From NCBI RefSeq assembly GCF_000003605.2, contig NW_003153745.1, positions 94,552 through 116,242 of the forward strand: a DNA stretch of 21,691 nucleotides. Direction: 5' to 3'. The position numbers and the translations under genes are program-made. The notes beneath the pieces are model-generated. The model saw only the letters and a program-made list of their open reading frames with translations, searched no databases and was not told the origin of the DNA. Source of the stretch: Saccoglossus kowalevskii. Taxonomy: Eukaryota > Hemichordata > Enteropneusta > Harrimaniidae. The first letter of the stretch is position 1, and the number at the start of each line of letters is the position of its first letter. Below are positions 1 to 12,945 of this stretch, piece by piece.

Positions 1-3000
1 TTTCACATATTTAAATCTACGAGATGAGATTTTCATGGGATCTTGGCTTCATGACTATACACATGGCTGTGTATCTCACTGACCCCAAGTTATCCACTCC
101 CTGGTATTGATAATGACTTTGACAATGCTCGAAAATGTAGAAATAGTCCGATCCTATTATGGAGAAGAATAATCACACTCAACAGTAATTTCTAGTTTGA
201 GTGTAGATTTCAAGATGCAAAAAATAGATCCAGCTCAGTATCTCTTAATTTATATGAAAAAAATAATGGACACGTCTGTTAGTATTACTTAAAGGTTGGT
301 TTTGGTAACATTTGTGTTCAGCGGAGATCATATGTAGTTGTTAGCTGAAAATTCAAAATGGCCGCCAGTTATGTGAACTTTGACCTAAATTACTAATGTT
401 TCATAACCATATATTAGAAAACTTCAAACTACTCCATTAAGATTTGGTCAAACACTTGTGAAGCCACAGGAGAAGAAAATACAAATAAACACTCACATGC
501 CTTTTCACAAAACCATTCATTTTGATGAAATAAGGGGGCGGGGTCAAAAGTGTCATAACTCATTAAATATTCAATATTTTTCCCCGGCATCCACCAAAAA
601 TAATCAGGATAAGAAAGTGTACTTTCATGTCCACTGGTCAAAATAAAGTTGCTAGGAGGGGACCACGAACTCATTATCTAGGGCCCTTTTCTAAATTGGC
701 TACTAGACTATTTGCCATTTTTGTCGTGCCCCGTCTTACCGATTTATCTCACTTCACTCTTTATGTTATGACGCAAACACGGCTAGCACGTGTTTATCCA
801 CTGTGTCCATTCCCTCGTGGCATGTTCTTGATTACGCATGCGAAACACAATTTGGATTTATTATATTCGGCATAATTCGCAGTCGTAACATTACACGCGT
901 GAGAAAATCTGTGTCTAGACGCGCGATCAAATATTAAAATACTTGACGCGCACGATTAGGATTAACGTGACATCTGAACTGCATATTAATATTCCATTCC
1001 ATTTGGCAAATTTGGTCAATTTAGGATTTCTTTTTTTCAGTCCTATGACTATAATTACATACACATTTATTCATACCCAGGGATATAAAGGATTATTATT
1101 ATACATTGTTAAGGTACATTATTTAACATGAGTTATGAACCAATGGTAGATGAGGCAATTCTTTGTTGTTCTTGTTTTCGTGGCCTAAATTAAAAAAAAA
1201 ACTAATCAAAATCAACATGTTTTAGAATAAAACTGGTACAAGAAAACATGGAGTAGTTGTATTTTTTTGACTGGACACATGAACTAATTACGTGAGCGTG
1301 GTTGCACGGAGATGAGAAGCACACTTAAAATGGAACAACCACCCCAATTTACCCCCATAATTTTACTAACAATACAGAATCAACAAACATACTATATTCA
1401 ATGGCATAATTTAATTTAAAATCTTCTCTATTTGTAATAAAGGTCATGAATTATTATCGCATTTGCTGTGCTCAAAGGGGATATATTACATCAACCCAAA
1501 AAAAACATTGTATGCATTTTGTTATACCACGTGGTTGCCTCTCACAATTCCCCTGATCTATCAGCACCTATGTCGAAATAATAAGAGGGACATAGATTAA
1601 CCAAATTATGAGAGCAAATTAGACACAGTCAAATTAAAATGCTGTAGTGTAATTTGTGTCTAACAATTCACACATCTTTGTTGAAGTTCATCTATGCACA
1701 TGTTGTCGTTAGATAGAAATGCATAGACTAAAAAACCACACATATCGTCGAGAAAAAATATAAAACATTACGTTTATGCCAGGTGATTTTAAATTATATA
1801 AGGCATCCTCTACAGCGTCGCCGTAACACCTATGTAATTCAATATTGTACGTTTCATAAGGCTACTGAAAAAAACATATACGACGAATTGATGGATTCAG
1901 ATCAACATTGAACGGAATTAATCGGAAAAGGAGTGATAACTAATTTCATATATAAATGCAGGATATATAACAGTTCAAATGTTTTGAGAATGGGATCGAA
2001 CATCGGCGTCTATGATTTAATAACCTTGTGGATATGACACTTGGTTTCTATAGATCCCAGATTCTTGTTCTGAATGTTGATATGAATATTTTAATACAGA
2101 AGTAATCTAGTTTAGGTTTGCATCTTCTCTGAATGTAGTTTTGTCGATTGTTGGAACATTGAACCAGCCAAATAACTTTTTTTTTGCCTTCATATGATTA
2201 CTTTTCTTTACAGTGCCCGTGCAACAACAACAAAACTGCGTGCTTTTATTTGACAGAACGATACGTAGAGAAGCAAACAACTATCAACGGCTGGATAGAA
2301 ACACCGCAGTACACTATCTCGTGAATAGACATTAATCCTGCGATAAATCCGGATACAGTTCCACAATGACAAAATGTCCAGCAGCTATGTGCACGCCGCT
2401 GATTATGTCATACTGCTTTTCCTGCTAATCCGACTATTATGCACCGTTCTGTGAATGTCGTGACTTAATATTGTATTGGGAATGAATCATCGTTTTCCAT
2501 ACTCTTACTCAGACGCTGCGTTTCATGTAGACGAGGCTTACGTGCAGATTATATTCTATACCCCGTAGCTCTGATGCATCTCGAGCGAGATCCAGTGAAT
2601 GCGCGTATCACCTTCACCAACGCATATCTAATGAGGTCGCCTGGAACGAGTTGAGATGCGACCTAATTTAGTCGTTTCGGAATACATTATATAATAAAGC
2701 ATTATTACGAACAGAGATGGATGAAAATTGGTATCACCTGTTATTAAACTATTCCATCTGCATCAGGATGGATTAAGGTCTGAATCGTAAAGGGAAAGTA
2801 AATGCTGTGATGATGCTTTCCAATGCGTGGTATAATAAATATAATAATACAAATATTAATTATTACAACATATTTTTTTTCTTTAATTTTATTTCCTAGA
2901 CTTACATTTGAGACTGTTCAGTGGCAGCGAGTGTTTCGATGGGCGTAGGTTGCCGTTTGCATACATTATGTATCATTACTTTAAGTAAAACATTTCCAGG

Positions 3001-6000
3001 GTTTAAACAGAGTTTATGTTTCGATGTAGAGTATATCCATAAAACGCATTGTCTGTCTTCCTTAGTTAGTCTTTGTATCGAATTAATTAAACACTTCGAT
3101 GGGAGGTCTCACAAAGCAGCTTCATACTTCGTCTGACCTTTAGCGAACGTAATTTTTTTTCTTTTCTGTCTGTACAAAATGTGTCTTCCGTGTCAGCAGT
3201 TGCACGTTTATAAGAATCAATCATATGACGCGGCACTCATATTTCAGTGGGATTTCTCTTCTTTCTCTAGTTACTTTGGATCGTTTGCACTATAATTGCG
3301 ATGAGCAGGATGTGATCGTTCTTTCCAAAACATATAACATCACTTATTGGACATAATACTTTGAGAAGGCGATGTAATTCAATTATAATTGTTTCAGTCG
3401 TTAGATTATTGTATATTTTTTCTTATTCTAGAACACGTTGATTTTGTTGTTTTTGCTTTTTTTAAAGTTGTGCACTATGGCACAGTTTTTGGCATTGAAT
3501 GTTGTCATTTTTAATGTTGTCTTCCCTGGACTTTTGCTACGTGCAAACTAGCAGACCTGGCTCTTCACGGATTTTTATTTTGAATGTCTAGCCTAATCTA
3601 TATCACATTCACACACCGCCATCCGATGCAGTAGACAGTAAATCACGATATTTAATTATTTTTATTCATCGATGAGGAAGAAACGTTCTAGGCCAAAAGT
3701 ACATTTTCACGTATGTCAGTCTTGTCATAGCAAACCTGACACCATCAGAGGAAACGATGTTTGTAATGCATTACCTTGCTCAGTTTTAAAGTCGTGTAAA
3801 ATATATATTGTTCAAAATGGCTGAACCACTGCAGTAATTAAGTTTCATGGTTAACAGACAATACGCGCCATATTAATTAGTTCAACCACGTGATAATCCT
3901 AACATTTCAGATCGTAATCAAAAACGATTTGATCACATTTTGTTATTACAAGTGATGAATGATTCACGGTGGTAAGTATAAGGGAGGAGATATGAAGTGT
4001 CTGAATCATTTTCCTTACATTTGTAATATAGATTTATGTAGTCCTGGATTTTTCACATTTTTATATATAGTATTTTAATTTTGTCGGCGACAATATTTAG
4101 TTCGCCGTAAAATATACTTATATAATTGAAATAATGGTTTGCTTAAATTGAACACGTACTTAAATTTGATGCATATTCAACAATATAAAATAAATGTATC
4201 TGATTGTATTTATATCATCCGGCGAAATTCCACTGAGCTACATCGTCGACAAACCTTGAAATAACCTTGAACTTTTGACATTTTGGCAAGAGTGTATATT
4301 CTCTCTAAACATCTATCCACCTACCTATTGGGTTTGAAGCACAGTCTCGACACTAAATAAAATGGTTAATAAAACCATAACAGTGATTTTTGTTTACATT
4401 GGGTATCCATTGAGTAACCCATTGTGTGTTGATAGCTGTTTCGATCGCGAACTTGGAATTATGAGACGATATTGGAAAACATAGACAAATAATAGTTTGT
4501 TCAAAAAATATTTATCATTCAAAAATAATTTAGAATCTTATAATACATTCGTGCCATGTATCAGACCATACCCAATATAAATGCAAATGAATATCGCGTT
4601 CACAGTTAATACGAATATGAAATTACAATTTGATTTCACAGATAGGCTTAATAATTTGTTTGCGTGGAAATATTACAAAGTTGGTCACTTTAGAATAAAT
4701 GAGATCTCCAGTTCGTGACATATTAACATCAGACTGTTTTAAACATGGTAATACAGAAACTGTCCAAACAAGGAGTTAATCGTTTAGTTTGCTGCATCTC
4801 CAATCGCCCCCGAATATGCATAATTTTGCGGCGTGCACATTCGTCTGTATGTTGTAAGTTAAAATCTTCGTCAGTGTTCATATATGCGCAGGTTCATTTG
4901 ATAGATAGTAATTAACTGTTAAATGAATTATTCAGCTAGATACACGTCAACTTATAATTATCTTGGGAGATAAATGGTTCAATGATTTGGGCAATTGAGG
5001 TATAAATTCGCTATTTAATCTTTGCCAAGAAGTGCGGTGAAGATTCAATGTAGGAAGGGTCTTGTGTGTGAGAAGTTTTTTTTTTATTTACTGCCATGTA
5101 CAGAAGCTAACCTACAATATACATATACACCTACTTTGATATCTTTTATTAAATCTTAGTATTTCACCAAAATGAACCTTTGCAAAGGAAACTCAATATC
5201 AAAGACTTATGTCTTTTATCATATGCATTAAGGGACATTATTGTTCGCCATATTTCCGACCCAGTTACTGATGCTCTCTCTTTTACTAGTATTTCATTGT
5301 TTAAATATTCCTTCTTATCGGTGCATGTCCTCTATGTAGCCGTTAATGCTCAAGAAAAACACGTGTCATGGCTGGTTACACAATGATACAGTCGATGCAT
5401 TCAACCAGTACACTTTCAACCGAGGATGGATATCCAACAAATAATACAATGTATTCGGAACACAACATAGCATGGTGATAATATCGATATGATCATAGGC
5501 ATAAAAAACGCAACACACAAGACCACGACCACGGCAAAGCACCATGTACGAAGACGAGCACCTAACTAAGCAATAATAATAGTCCCTTCAAAAAAAAGAC
5601 TCCAAATGACGTGTAATCGGCGTTGACTTGAAGTGATGAGATAGATATGCGCAAACGGATTCTCTGACGTCACGGACAACATATAAAACATCTTGTATTC
5701 ATGGTCAGTACAGCCTACCCATTTACTTAAGAGGGCTTTTCACGTCACGGTGATATCCAGCAGGTAATATACATGGCCACGGGTCACATACGACTATATC
5801 ACTGAGTAGGTAAACTGCCCTACCTTGAGCTTACAGATTTCAATGAATCATTAAACACTGGCATACACACTATTCGATGTTAAACGGTATTGAAATCCCA
5901 TACATCAAACGGAATGTACGATGCACGTACTGGAGTTATGGCATGGCACAAATAGTATCGTACTCTACAATGTGCGACAATATGCACAACTGTGACAATC

Positions 6001-6553
6001 TCGAACTACCAAGATATACTAAACGTTGCTTTTGAGACCAAGAACAGAATATTTCAAATGATTGAAAGCTTTAATGTGAGACGATCGGCCACGAAACCTA
6101 CTTTCAACAATACGTACATGGACGAGCTACCAATTAATTGTTTGAATCTAGTTGACTGGTTAAAACTCAATTGTTAGTTTAGCTTAATCGAAGCGTTTGG
6201 GGTTGTTAAAATAACATTTGACATTTCTGCAATAATAAAAAACAGATGAATGGTGTGTGTTATATTTTTGAATATAAAATAAACAAACAGGTGTTTTTCG
6301 TTCACCTGTGACATGTCTTTTTTGTGTTCTTGGTTTAGTTTGGTTAGGTTTACATTCCACTTCTCTATTTTAGACATAAAACTAGCTAACAACATCACAA
6401 CGTTCATTAAAGCTTTATTATACATTGCTAATCTCCAAATTATTTTTCAAAATTGATTGCTTTTATCATGTACATTCATATCATTATGTTTACAACTCAA
6501 TCAGGTTCTCATAATATAATCATTACCATATTAACAGTGGAAATGGATATAGC

Positions 6554-6570
6554 TTTTTTTTTTTTTTTTT
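6554..6570 (+). repeat. Poly-T tract, 17 T
   Basis: An uninterrupted run of 17 T follows ATAGC. It is not followed by a clear target-site duplication or an element body, so I treat it as a homopolymer rather than as a retroposon tail. Confidence 0.9.
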
Positions 6571-6856
6571 CACCTACCAACAATTCTTCTTGTGGAATAT
6601 GCGTTTATGCATAGTTACAAATTGTCTGCGGTAAAGTATTGCCTTCTGTTATTATGATTATATATTCAATATTATACCAGGATTGTATAATCACGTTATA
6701 TCTGCGTTGATTTTGTCTTAATGTATAATGTGTGATTCGGTTTTGTAAACCGTGGAATAATTTCCTCTTACTCTATTTCAATTAATGAGATGACAGCATA
6801 TCTTTAAAACAGTCGTGAAATAAAACCGAGAACCTCTGAATTTCAGTGACACGGTA

Positions 6857-6872
6857 CTTTCTTTCTTTCTTT
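6857..6872 (+). repeat. Short (CTTT)4 microsatellite
   Basis: Four perfect CTTT units stand in otherwise unique AT-rich DNA. No coding context is visible. Confidence 0.85.
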
Positions 6873-7580
6873 GGAAATAATATTTCCTTTAACAGCCTAG
6901 TTTTTTTTCTCTTGAAATGTAACGCGCCGTGACTTGCAGGAATAATCACGCACCCTCTTTGTTGTCATTTTTTTATGATCACGCTCTTCAATAACCAAAT
7001 TGGAAAGAGTACTTCTTTTCGATCAAATCAATTAGCAACAAGGACGCTATTTAATGACGTAGACAAGAAGCTGCATCGTGTAACCATAGTAACATTTTCT
7101 CAACATACACGGTTTCCCTGTACTACAAGGAAGCAGCCGCTACAATTTATTTGTACATATTGACAATTTGTAGTGTCACGTGACATAGTTACTTGGATAA
7201 TAACGTTATCATCTGTCGTCTAAAAAATACTCTTCATATCTTGACTAGTTGTATCCATAGCCAATTAATAACTTTTTAACGGACGCAGTGGGGTTCAATA
7301 AATCATTTCAGGGGGAAATATGGCAGATGCGCATGTACCATCTTAAATTAATTGCTTATCAAGAATGCTTTTTACAACGAAATTGATACTTTCTTTAAAA
7401 TATGATTAAATCACAGCGTTGGACATGCTCATCATAGACGCTGTCACAGCTACACGTTTATCATTTCAACATAGAGTGTGATGTAGTGATACGTACGAAA
7501 TTGGTCAGCATTTCCAAGAAACAAAATTACTCATTGGAATGTGCCAAACGTTTCAGAAGCAACACGTGTGGGACAATTGT

Positions 7581-7786
7581 TGACTGACTGACTGTCTTAC
7601 CGTGACTGACTGACTGACTGACTGATTGACTGACTGGCTGAATGAATGAATGAATGAATGAGTGAAAGAATGAATGAATGAATGAATGAATGAAGAATGG
7701 ATGAATGAACGAATGAATGAATGAATGAAAGAAGGAAGGAAGGAAGGAAGGAAGGAATGAATGAATGAAGGAATGAATGAAGGAAA
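7581..7786 (+). repeat. Composite tetranucleotide microsatellite (TGAC)n-(TGAA)n-(GGAA)n-(TGAA)n
   Basis: About 206 bp of 4-bp-period DNA in ordered blocks. TGAC units run to about 7638, with one interruption near 7594-7602. TGAA units follow to about 7730, with scattered GTGA, AAGA and GGAT variants. GGAA units occupy about 7730-7756, and TGAA/GGAA units then resume to 7786. Neighbouring blocks differ by one base of the unit, consistent with slippage plus point mutation spreading new unit types. Because the period is 4 and the units make no stop on the minus strand, two long minus-strand frames of Ser-His-Phe-Ile-like repeats arise. These are artefacts, not proteins. Confidence 0.95.
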
Positions 7787-10700
7787 ATGTACGTAATATG
7801 GTGGTTTTAATAACCAACCAGTTATATTAATCATTGCTCAAACACGTAGGGAATACCTAATTGTGTGAACAACATTTACCATTTGTCACGATATTGGCGA
7901 CTTGTCAAATACAAACAAGTGCTTTCTTTGAAATAGAAGATGGTTTTAACATACAGTAATTACGCCACGAGACGCTTAGTTATGTAAAAATAACTTTCGA
8001 CTGACTGGTTGAATTGCTACATCTATTAGTGGACGGTTGTCAATATATACGCTATAGGGGATATAATTCAACAAATGAAACCCCAGTTAAAATTCTTTAT
8101 ATACGTTTTCAGATCATTTACATCAGCGTTGTTTTTTTTTTTGTAAATGATATAAAATCAACATGTTGTAGAACCATGCATATGCACTCGCGTGGCCATT
8201 ATTAAGTCATACACGGAGGCTCGCTACATTAAAGGTCAAAACGCATTGTTATTTGTGTATTGCCAACACGGATTGAGTGAATAAAAAGAAATCTGAGGTA
8301 AAATAAGGCTTGGGTGTCATTACAAGTTTCCGCCGCGAAGCAGGAAATGAAAATACCTACTGATGAATTGGACACTAATAGGTAAAAAGCTTTCGTATAA
8401 ACTGCTCGCAGGGCGAATACTCAAACACGCTATTGGGAAAAAACAACGGCTATGAAACGCAGAATGCTCTATGTATGGTTATCTTTAATATTAAAATCTC
8501 CTACCATGGAGCTATTATAGATTTGTGCTCTGACCCAATATCAAGATTTTGAGCGAATTCAAGTATGAATACGGTTTAAATTATGTTTTTTCTTGTAGAA
8601 TGATAGTAATTTTGCTCACGCTTTCGTTTCGCAATATTTGTTTCGTTTCCATGTGTAACTACGATCGTCTAATAGGGTTGCATGAATTCCGTTACAGTTC
8701 AGATTTAAGTTCCGTTTCACGTGAACACATATATGGCATATACTCGGTATTCATATTAACGCAGCTGCGTACGAATATACAAATATCAAAGAATGGCACG
8801 CAGAAATAAGCTCGCTATGACAGCTACTCAGTGGACAGTCTCGATACTTAGACAGACGGTCATAAATTCAAAGAAAATGAAACGGATAAGCGTCGTTTTA
8901 ATGTTATAATTCATGTTTAATATGCCTCGTTATAGAAGATAAGAAATGTGCTCGTAAATTCATGTTTTCTGTCACAGTCAGCTGCGTTGTAACGTATTGT
9001 AATAAAAGTCATTGTTCCCGGCGTAGGTTGTTTTATGTTTCTCATGGAATATATTATAAAACACATATATTGGGCATACTTGGGAAAGTGGGATGATAAT
9101 AATAAATAAAAACAATATCTGGCGTGTCCACCGTATATGTATTATCATTTTATGTTTCATCCAATCGATCTCTCCACCCGCGCCGATTGTCAGTAAAACG
9201 GTCAGATGTGAGGGAGAAATGATAAAATGGTGAAATGAAAATAAGAATGTAAGAGGAGTGTGTAATTACCCCCATAGTAAACCACATGGCACCCCGATCC
9301 ATGCGCGGTACAATAGTATATTAATTATTCGTATTGAAAAGTGTACCGTCTTTAATATCTTAAATGCAGTCGTCCGCTATTCAGACTTCTACAGTACTAT
9401 GCACCTAAATGATTTTAACCTGAAAGAAAACTGAAAGGGAAGGACAGTTAAAAAATGTGCATCGGCATTTTAATAAATGAAGTCCCGTTTTCATTGAGAT
9501 AATGCCACGGTACCCATCACTTATGTAAACAAAATAGGGATGGTTTATGTGCTATACGACAACAGTGACCGTAGTCATACTTTTCAGTTCATTTGATGGC
9601 ACCATTTATATTTTACAACAGGTAGGTTGTGCGCATGATCAGTGAGGTGCACTTGCGGAAATCAGAACATGTCAGAGAAAGCGAAGTGTACATTTTTTCA
9701 CCATATTTATATTTGCGAATTGACTAAATGTCTTCGAAATATTTATTTTTTTGGGAATGGACATTAAATATTGAGATGCAAATATTCGTCAAACTATATT
9801 CTAAACGGATTAAATGTTATATTTTAAAAGACTTTCAGCAGTTATAACTTTCAAAATTTATGTCATAAATTCAATTATTTTCAGCTGTTCTGATTCAGTT
9901 AGCCACATTCTGTCAATATGAGTGTTAGACTGTCAACCTTATTGTCACGGCGCTTAGCAATGATCTACCCCCTTCCCATCATTAGAGGGTGTCATGATTG
10001 AACGCTAGACAATATATCGACAACAAATACGCTATGGCATTCTGTTGACACAAGAGAAAACAAATCTCAACATTACCGCTATTTCAAATATATTAAACGA
10101 TATGATGCTACTGTGACAAGAATCGCGTGGTAGATAGCTGTTATTTTGATTACTTTGCTATAGTACCCATAATCAGTTAGCATAAATTGGAAACACATTA
10201 GAGGTTGTATCCGGTTACTCGACCACGGTAATATCAAGAAATGCACCAGAAATTACAGTTACATATTTTTTTTTAAAATGAGTACCACAAAGCAGATCGC
10301 CATTAGCTGGCAATTAATGTTCTATTTTTTATACCTATATATGGGAAAACGATGTTTAATGTATTTGAGACATTCTGTGGGTAATTGGAATAACTTGGTC
10401 GTGACGTATACATGTACAATAGAAAATGTGCATATGTGTGATCTACTGAAGGGACCTTTATTTATCAGTTTTGTGCCTGCAAACACAGGTATTGAATAAA
10501 TACAATCATTTCCCAGTGAATTATGAATGTAGACACCGTACATTGTTCTCATGCCTCTGACACTGAACGTGCGTATTTGTATGGACAGTCTTGCCGTTTG
10601 TATTCACATACGTTGTTCTTAAACTTTGAATTTAACTAATCAGTAAATTGTTGTTAAGGATAAAGTTATTATTAATAATCGCGATTCACGTCATGAGAGA

Positions 10701-11975
10701 TAATTTCGTTGGCGTAATGGAATTTCTCTTAATCATGTATGATAATAAACAAACGGTACGTAACTTACATGCATTTATATTCAATGAAATGTATTTGAAC
10801 TGTTGACACTGTAACAAAGTTTATGTAAGTTTTGATTGCACATTTATCGATAATAGATTATCTGATACATTACAAGACACTCTTAAAACTATCACCAAAA
10901 CATGTCTTACCGTTCGGTGCTAATTTATTACATTTTTGCACTTGCAATGTCCCATACCTGAGAGGTCCCATACCATCTGGAGCCAGTTTTCATGATTTTA
11001 AACATTTTATACACATTGGAGATTTATATAATAACCATACTTATACACGCAGGTGTGCCAGTGATTGGATAAAAACAATCTTGTTTTTTTTTCTAATACG
11101 GCATCCTTTGCGAAAAATATAAATTTCGAAAGGGTGGTTGCTCGATTTTTTTTTTTTCATTTTAAATGTACCAGCAATATTGTTAATGAATATATTAAAT
11201 ATCAGCCTTAACGCCAGTTCGAACTTGCGACTGGTGGGTTTATGGTTCAAATACATACATATATACGTTATTTCATTTGAGTGTAATTTGTCCTGTCCAC
11301 TCGCCTGTAGGGTTAATTAATTTATTATTTGTGGCTTTTATTCTTATTTATAACAATATACATTTGTGTTTCTGTACTCGGTGGTGTATAGTCGGGTGTG
11401 AGTCACTGAAGTAACCACGTGTTGATCTGTCTATTTAGGATTGGTTCTTGCCATCCAATGATGTTTGGCAAACTTGTATACGTACGTTGATATTCTTTTC
11501 TAATCACACCTCATTGCTAATGATAAAGCATAGTATAACCGCCCTAGTTGTGTTCCCTTTACAAATATACGTTGGCTTAGCGTCGATTGGATGTGTGATT
11601 ATCGCATTACTAGGCGTGGATTTGATTATAATATTATAAATCGCTCTGCTAAACCGTCTTGCCTTATGACGCCATTGGCAAAGAGTTGTTGGCGTTGTCC
11701 ATAATTAGTATGACATATCAGTGTGTCAGATATAACACGTGACTTATCTGACTAATAAAATTCAGCAATTTATCCACAAAGAAAGGCCATTGCGAGTGAA
11801 AGCGATTTTCTATTTTATTAAGTTGATTTCGTTTGAAGGGGATAAATAATTAGTTCATTTATGCCAGGCGCACGGCAATTCTGTGATTATACTCGTACCA
11901 CAAATTCTGTGTTTGAACATGTTGACATGGTGATATGATGATGACCGCAGTTTAAGCGAGTGAAATGCCGAATTA
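7787..11975. other. Non-coding DNA, no recognisable gene
   Basis: No exon with a recognisable protein signature on either strand. The longest open frames, near 10832-11122 and 8549-8809, have no family motif, no coherent composition and no convincing flanking splice sites. Several CACGTG palindromes occur (8718, 11416, 11736). The stretch 11448-11639 encodes a hydrophobic peptide in one frame, but T-rich DNA commonly does this. Confidence 0.6.
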
Positions 11976-11988
11976 CCCCCCCCCCCCC
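11976..11988 (+). repeat. Poly-C tract, 13 C
   Basis: Thirteen consecutive C in an AT-rich setting, equivalent to G13 on the minus strand. It is the only long C/G run I noticed in the window. It lies about 500 bp upstream of the putative promoter island. Confidence 0.95.
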
Positions 11989-12480
11989 GTATATATCAAA
12001 ATTTATGTGGTTTTCTGATTTTTTCGGAAAACAGCATTGAGACGAATCCGAACAAATGCTGCAGTGCGGACCCGAATCACTAGTAATTACGTTATATCAC
12101 GAATCGAACGTGTATGGCTTCGCGGGAAATTGACAATACCGAGACGACGAACGGGAAATCACAAACAAACAACAGATTGGTTTGGTTCGAATATACCATG
12201 CATAAACCTTCGTCCTAATTAAACGTAATTTCAATACCAGCTACAAAATGAAAATAAAAAAAGCAACACGAACATTATCATTTAGATTTAATGGAAAGAC
12301 TATATATGAATTTATTTATTTATTTAACGGCAGATTGCTATTCTATGAATATATAATGACACTTTTATTTACATTTTTCTATATTGGGTAGGTATTTTGA
12401 GTAATGACGAAGCTTATGATCATACCACACTAGCGTTAATTACCTAGATAATTCTCTTGAGTAATTAGCAGGCATTTGTG
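11989..12480. other. Non-coding DNA upstream of promoter island
   Basis: No gene is seen. A TTTA-type short repeat lies at 12311-12326. The open frame 12037-12222 is rich in Arg and Thr but shows no known motif and is probably fortuitous. Confidence 0.55.
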
Positions 12481-12720
12481 GGACAGTCGGGGCTGTTACC
12501 CGAATTTCGTGAACAAGCGAACAAGGTAACTCATACACGCACGTACGTGCTCCCGGCGGTCGCATGTAACACATTTTCCTGCTGATCCCCATGTATACAA
12601 TAGAGTAATCCCAGGTAGATCACGTGATCACACGCCTGAATGCATTAGTCTAAGCGTGTGTACAGATAACGGTTAGCATATCTCAACAGTCCGCCGTTAC
12701 GCGCAGCTGCCACTCAGCGT
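12481..12720 (+). promoter_or_regulatory. Candidate promoter region of the CNG-channel gene
   Basis: GC and CpG density rise here compared with the flanking AT-rich DNA, immediately before a donor-terminated GC-rich segment interpreted as exon 1. Visible elements are a 12-bp palindrome GATCACGTGATC at 12618-12629 centred on an E-box, and an inverted pair GTTACC (12495-12500) and GGTAAC (12525-12530). No convincing TATA box is placed at the right distance. The transcription start is not determined by sequence alone, so the boundaries are approximate. Confidence 0.3.
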
Positions 12721-12945
12721 TTGGGTAATGGTCGGGTGTACCGCCGTCGTTGACTCCGCGCGGATGACGCCGGGGGCTTGTTACAAGTGCGTTGCTGGTG
12801 GTCCGTTTTGGGAATTAGCCGATTATCCATCCATGTAATACTACCACGGCCAGTCGACACTACCTCCCGACATGGACTAGCAGACTTTGTCGGTGGACAC
12901 TTCGCACAGCGGGAGAATTTACCGGGGATACTAAGCAACCAACAG
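12700..12945 (+). other. Putative non-coding first exon (5' UTR) of CNG-channel gene
   Basis: GC-richer segment ending in a good donor, CAACAG|GTACGT, at 12945/12946. Joined to the acceptor at 15690/15691, the frame of the ATG at 15701 runs back through AAC, ACC and GCA to a TAA at 12932-12934. The spliced leader is therefore closed upstream and 15701 becomes the start. The exon carries upstream ATGs at 12728, 12767, 12833 and 12872. The 5' boundary is a guess, since I could not identify a transcription start. The alternative is an unrelated GC-rich intergenic patch. Confidence 0.4.
12728..12838 (+). CDS. Possible 36-codon upstream ORF in the 5' UTR exon
   Basis: The ATG at 12728 has G at -3 and G at +4, a favourable initiation context. 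It opens a 36-codon frame beginning MVGCTAVVDSARM and closing at TAA 12836-12838. A second ATG lies in frame at 12767. If exon 1 is real, scanning ribosomes would meet this ORF before the main start, which would reduce channel translation or make it conditional. The peptide matches nothing I know and may simply reflect GC-richer DNA with fewer stops. A two-codon ORF (ATG GAC TAG, 12872-12880) follows. Confidence 0.22.
   Translation: MVGCTAVVDSARMTPGACYKCVAGGPFWELADYPSM

Larger units (their letters stand above)
1..7580. other. Non-coding DNA, no recognisable gene
   Basis: AT-rich sequence whose open frames are short, unrelated to any family I recognise, and of lengths expected by chance at this composition. 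It contains T-runs, a 17-T tract and a short CTTT run, listed separately. The left end (roughly 300-680) has the texture of an interspersed repeat, including an AAAATGGCCGCC motif next to a run of sequence with no coding signal, but I see no terminal repeats or transposase. A possible 3' exon at 2214-2324 is discussed as a finding. Introns of a gene outside the window cannot be excluded. Confidence 0.6.

Noticed and set aside
7527-7834. Two long minus-strand frames of His-Ser-Phe-Ile-like repeats
   Set aside because: They are the translation of the TGAC/TGAA/GGAA microsatellite. A 4-bp period without stops keeps several frames open at once.
10832-11122. 96-codon plus-strand frame
   Set aside because: No recognisable motif, a T-rich hydrophobic end typical of AT-rich DNA, and no supporting splice sites.
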